The notes beneath the pieces are model-generated. The model had not been told where the DNA came from and did no database searches. It was given only the letters and a program-made list of their open reading frames with translations. Below, in pieces: positions 3,829 to 5,719 of a stretch of 5,719 bases of DNA. Origin of the DNA: an uncultured Haemophilus sp. GTDB taxonomy: Bacteria > Pseudomonadota > Gammaproteobacteria > Enterobacterales > Pasteurellaceae. The number at the start of each line of letters is the position of its first letter. Position 1 is the stretch's first letter. Both the position numbers and the translations under genes were made by a program. The stretch spans positions 1 through 5,719 of the forward strand of contig NZ_CALJRX010000303.1 of NCBI RefSeq assembly GCF_937976265.1, given 5' to 3'.

Positions 3829-5719
3829 TTTGGCTTGCTTGCCTGCTTATGCCGAGAATGTATTTACTCTTGGTCAAATTGAAGTCATCGGTGAAAAAGC
3901 GAGTGATCTCAGCACCGTGCGTATTGATCAAGCTGAATTACAAAAAAACAACCAAGATCGTGTGTCTGATGTAGCAAAAAGCACACCAGGTGTGTTTGTC
4001 GAACATGGTGGCGCACGCAACGAATACAACTTATTAGTACGTGGTTTTAATGCTCGCCGCGTACCCGTATTTATGGATGGTATTCCTGTTTATGTCCCTT
4101 ATGATGGCGAAATGGACTTAGGTCGTTTTACCACCTTTGATTTATCTCGTATTGATATTTCTAAAGGCGCAAGCTCTGTGCTTTATGGTGCAAACACCAT
4201 GGGTGGCGCAGTGAATTTAATTTCTCAAAAACCAACTAAACCTTTCGAAGGTTCTATTGGCTACGGTTTTTCGCATGGTAAAAGTGGCGGTACAGCAACC
4301 AATAAAACTGATTTTAATTTAGGGACTAAACAAGAATTATTTTATGCGCAAATAAGTGGTTCTTTTGTTGAAAAACAAGGCTTACAACTTTCTCATCATT
4401 ATCAACAAATAAATCCCAAAGGGGATGATGGTGGCCGAGCAGAAAATTCTAAACAACGTGATAAAAAACTAAGTTTGAAAGTCGCTTATACACCAAATGA
4501 GCATGATGAATACGCACTGGCGTTCTCCACACAAAAAGGTACCAAAGAATCGCCGTTCTATTCTGGCGCTGATAGCTTTGAACGCTACTGGCGCTGGCCG
4601 ATATGGGATAAAGACAGTATCTATTTCCTTTCACATACTGAATTTGGTGCCCATAATCTCACGTTGAACACGAAAGCATTTTACGACACCTTTAAAAATG
4701 ACTTACGTGCTTTTGATGACGCCACATTTAGTACTCAAAAGAAAAAATCGAGCTTTAATAGCTATTACCGTGATTATTCCTACGGTGCAGGCTTTGATTT
4801 AGGTGGCGATTTAACCTCCAAAGACCACTTAAAATTCTCTACTCTCATTAAATATGACGTGCATCGCGAACATAATGATGATGAACCAATCGCTGTCGAT
4901 AAAGATCGTACTTACAGCTTTGGCTTAGAAAATACCCATCGTTTTAATGAGCAAACCTCTCTGATTACAGGTATCAGCTACGACAAACGCGATGCTAACC
5001 GAGCAGAAAAATTTGAAAAACAATGTGCATCAACTCACCAAAAAAATGAGATTTGTCCATTTGATATCGGTAATAAACATGCATTTAATTACCAAATCAA
5101 ACTTGCCCATCATTTCACTGAAAATGATGAATTTGCACTGAGTTTTGCGAAGAAAACACGCTTTGCCACAATGAAAGAACGTTATTCTCGCCGATTTGGG
5201 CGTACTGAGCCGAATCCGTTTTTAAGCCCAGAAACTGCCTATCACTACGAAGCCAGCTATATGCATACCTTTGGCGATTGGTTAAGAGTGGATAGCGCAC
5301 TTTTCTACTCTGAAGTAAAAGATGCGATTGAAGAAGTCGCTATTAGCAAAAAGCTCAATCAATATCAAAATGTGGGCAAAGAAGCCTTTAAAGGTGTTGA
5401 ACTAGCCGTGAACCTGTTTGCAACAGATAATTTAACGTTAGGTGCAAACTACACCTATACCCATGCAAAAAATAAAACCCAAGATCTCATTGTGAAGAAT
5501 GTGCCAAAACATAAATTCTTTGCATTTGTTGATTGGAAAATGCTGCCAAATCTTTCACTTTATGTGAGCCAAGAAGCGAAACATGGGCGTTATTATTTAG
5601 ATGGTGGTGAAACCGTGAAACTGTCTGGTTTTGGAAACAGCAATGCGAAATTAATCTATGAACCTGTTTCAGGATTAAGTTTAGAAGCGGGTGTATCAAA
5701 TCTCTTTGATAAAAACTAC
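3797..5719 (+). CDS. TonB-dependent outer-membrane receptor, missing only the extreme C-terminus
   Basis: 641 codons are open to the right edge with no stop. ATG 3797 has AAGGA 7 bases upstream and lies inside the preceding gene. Residues 1-19 are a signal peptide ending AYA|EN, followed by a TonB-box region (VFTLGQIEVIG, 22-32). The plug domain is complete: VSDVAKSTPGVFVE (56-69), LLVRGFNARRVPVFMDGIPV (79-98) and DLSRIDISKGASSVLYGANT then MGGAVNLIS (115-143). The remainder is a beta-barrel of alternating strands, with PNPFLSPETAYHYE (472-485) and the near-terminal GVSNLFDKNY (632-641), so probably only a few tens of residues are missing. Likely extracellular loops contain an aromatic cluster RYWRWPIWDK (263-272) and the pair Cys410/Cys420. 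It should use TonB energy to import a chelate or scarce metal and pass it to the divergently encoded binding protein. The ligand cannot be read from sequence; molybdenum or tungsten is inferred from context. Confidence 0.93.
   Translation, partial: MEKKLLCIAISLACLPAYAENVFTLGQIEVIGEKASDLSTVRIDQAELQKNNQDRVSDVAKSTPGVFVEHGGARNEYNLLVRGFNARRVPVFMDGIPVYVPYDGEMDLGRFTTFDLSRIDISKGASSVLYGANTMGGAVNLISQKPTKPFEGSIGYGFSHGKSGGTATNKTDFNLGTKQELFYAQISGSFVEKQGLQLSHHYQQINPKGDDGGRAENSKQRDKKLSLKVAYTPNEHDEYALAFSTQKGTKESPFYSGADSFERYWRWPIWDKDSIYFLSHTEFGAHNLTLNTKAFYDTFKNDLRAFDDATFSTQKKKSSFNSYYRDYSYGAGFDLGGDLTSKDHLKFSTLIKYDVHREHNDDEPIAVDKDRTYSFGLENTHRFNEQTSLITGISYDKRDANRAEKFEKQCASTHQKNEICPFDIGNKHAFNYQIKLAHHFTENDEFALSFAKKTRFATMKERYSRRFGRTEPNPFLSPETAYHYEASYMHTFGDWLRVDSALFYSEVKDAIEEVAISKKLNQYQNVGKEAFKGVELAVNLFATDNLTLGANYTYTHAKNKTQDLIVKNVPKHKFFAFVDWKMLPNLSLYVSQEAKHGRYYLDGGETVKLSGFGNSNAKLIYEPVSGLSLEAGVSNLFDKNY

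Noticed and set aside
3789..3974. Alternative start or small gene beginning at ATG 3789
   Set aside because: It is out of frame with the receptor, lacks family features and ends inside the receptor signal and plug region.
4449..5699. Short minus-strand reading frames (4449-4634, 5115-5300, 5487-5699)
   Set aside because: All are antisense to the continuous receptor frame and show no domain-like composition or ribosome sites worth reporting.

Overview
The window looks like a Pasteurellaceae chromosome, most likely Haemophilus or a close relative. The main evidence is five perfect copies of the 9-base DNA uptake signal AAGTGCGGT (Haemophilus influenzae type) in 5.7 kb, together with AT-rich composition and proteins of Haemophilus character. 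I cannot name the species from the sequence alone.

Layout: two divergent gene blocks share a 144-base AT-rich intergenic region (3169-3312). Leftward (minus strand) run a periplasmic substrate-binding protein (2173-3168), a FecCD-type permease (1157-2170), its ATPase (411-1160) and a ModD-family NadC-like phosphoribosyltransferase (start at 401, cut by the left edge). They are packed with gaps of 2 and 9 bases and one 4-base ATGA overlap, so they are almost certainly one operon. Rightward (plus strand) run a small unrecognised membrane protein (3313-3828) and a TonB-dependent outer-membrane receptor (from 3797, cut by the right edge), whose reading frames overlap by 32 bases.

Together the genes give a complete import path. 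The receptor crosses the outer membrane, the binding protein carries the ligand through the periplasm, and the permease/ATPase pair crosses the inner membrane. By family alone the cargo could be an iron siderophore, cobalamin, nickel or an oxyanion. Two observations point to molybdate or tungstate: modD ends the visible part of the ABC operon, and the shared intergenic region holds two 24-base sites with the 8-8-8 architecture of the E. coli ModE operator, one beside each transcription unit. I therefore read the window as a candidate ModE-controlled, TonB-dependent molybdenum/tungsten (free or chelated) uptake locus. The unknown membrane protein, translationally coupled to the receptor, is its least explained part. 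The substrate is inferred, not shown.
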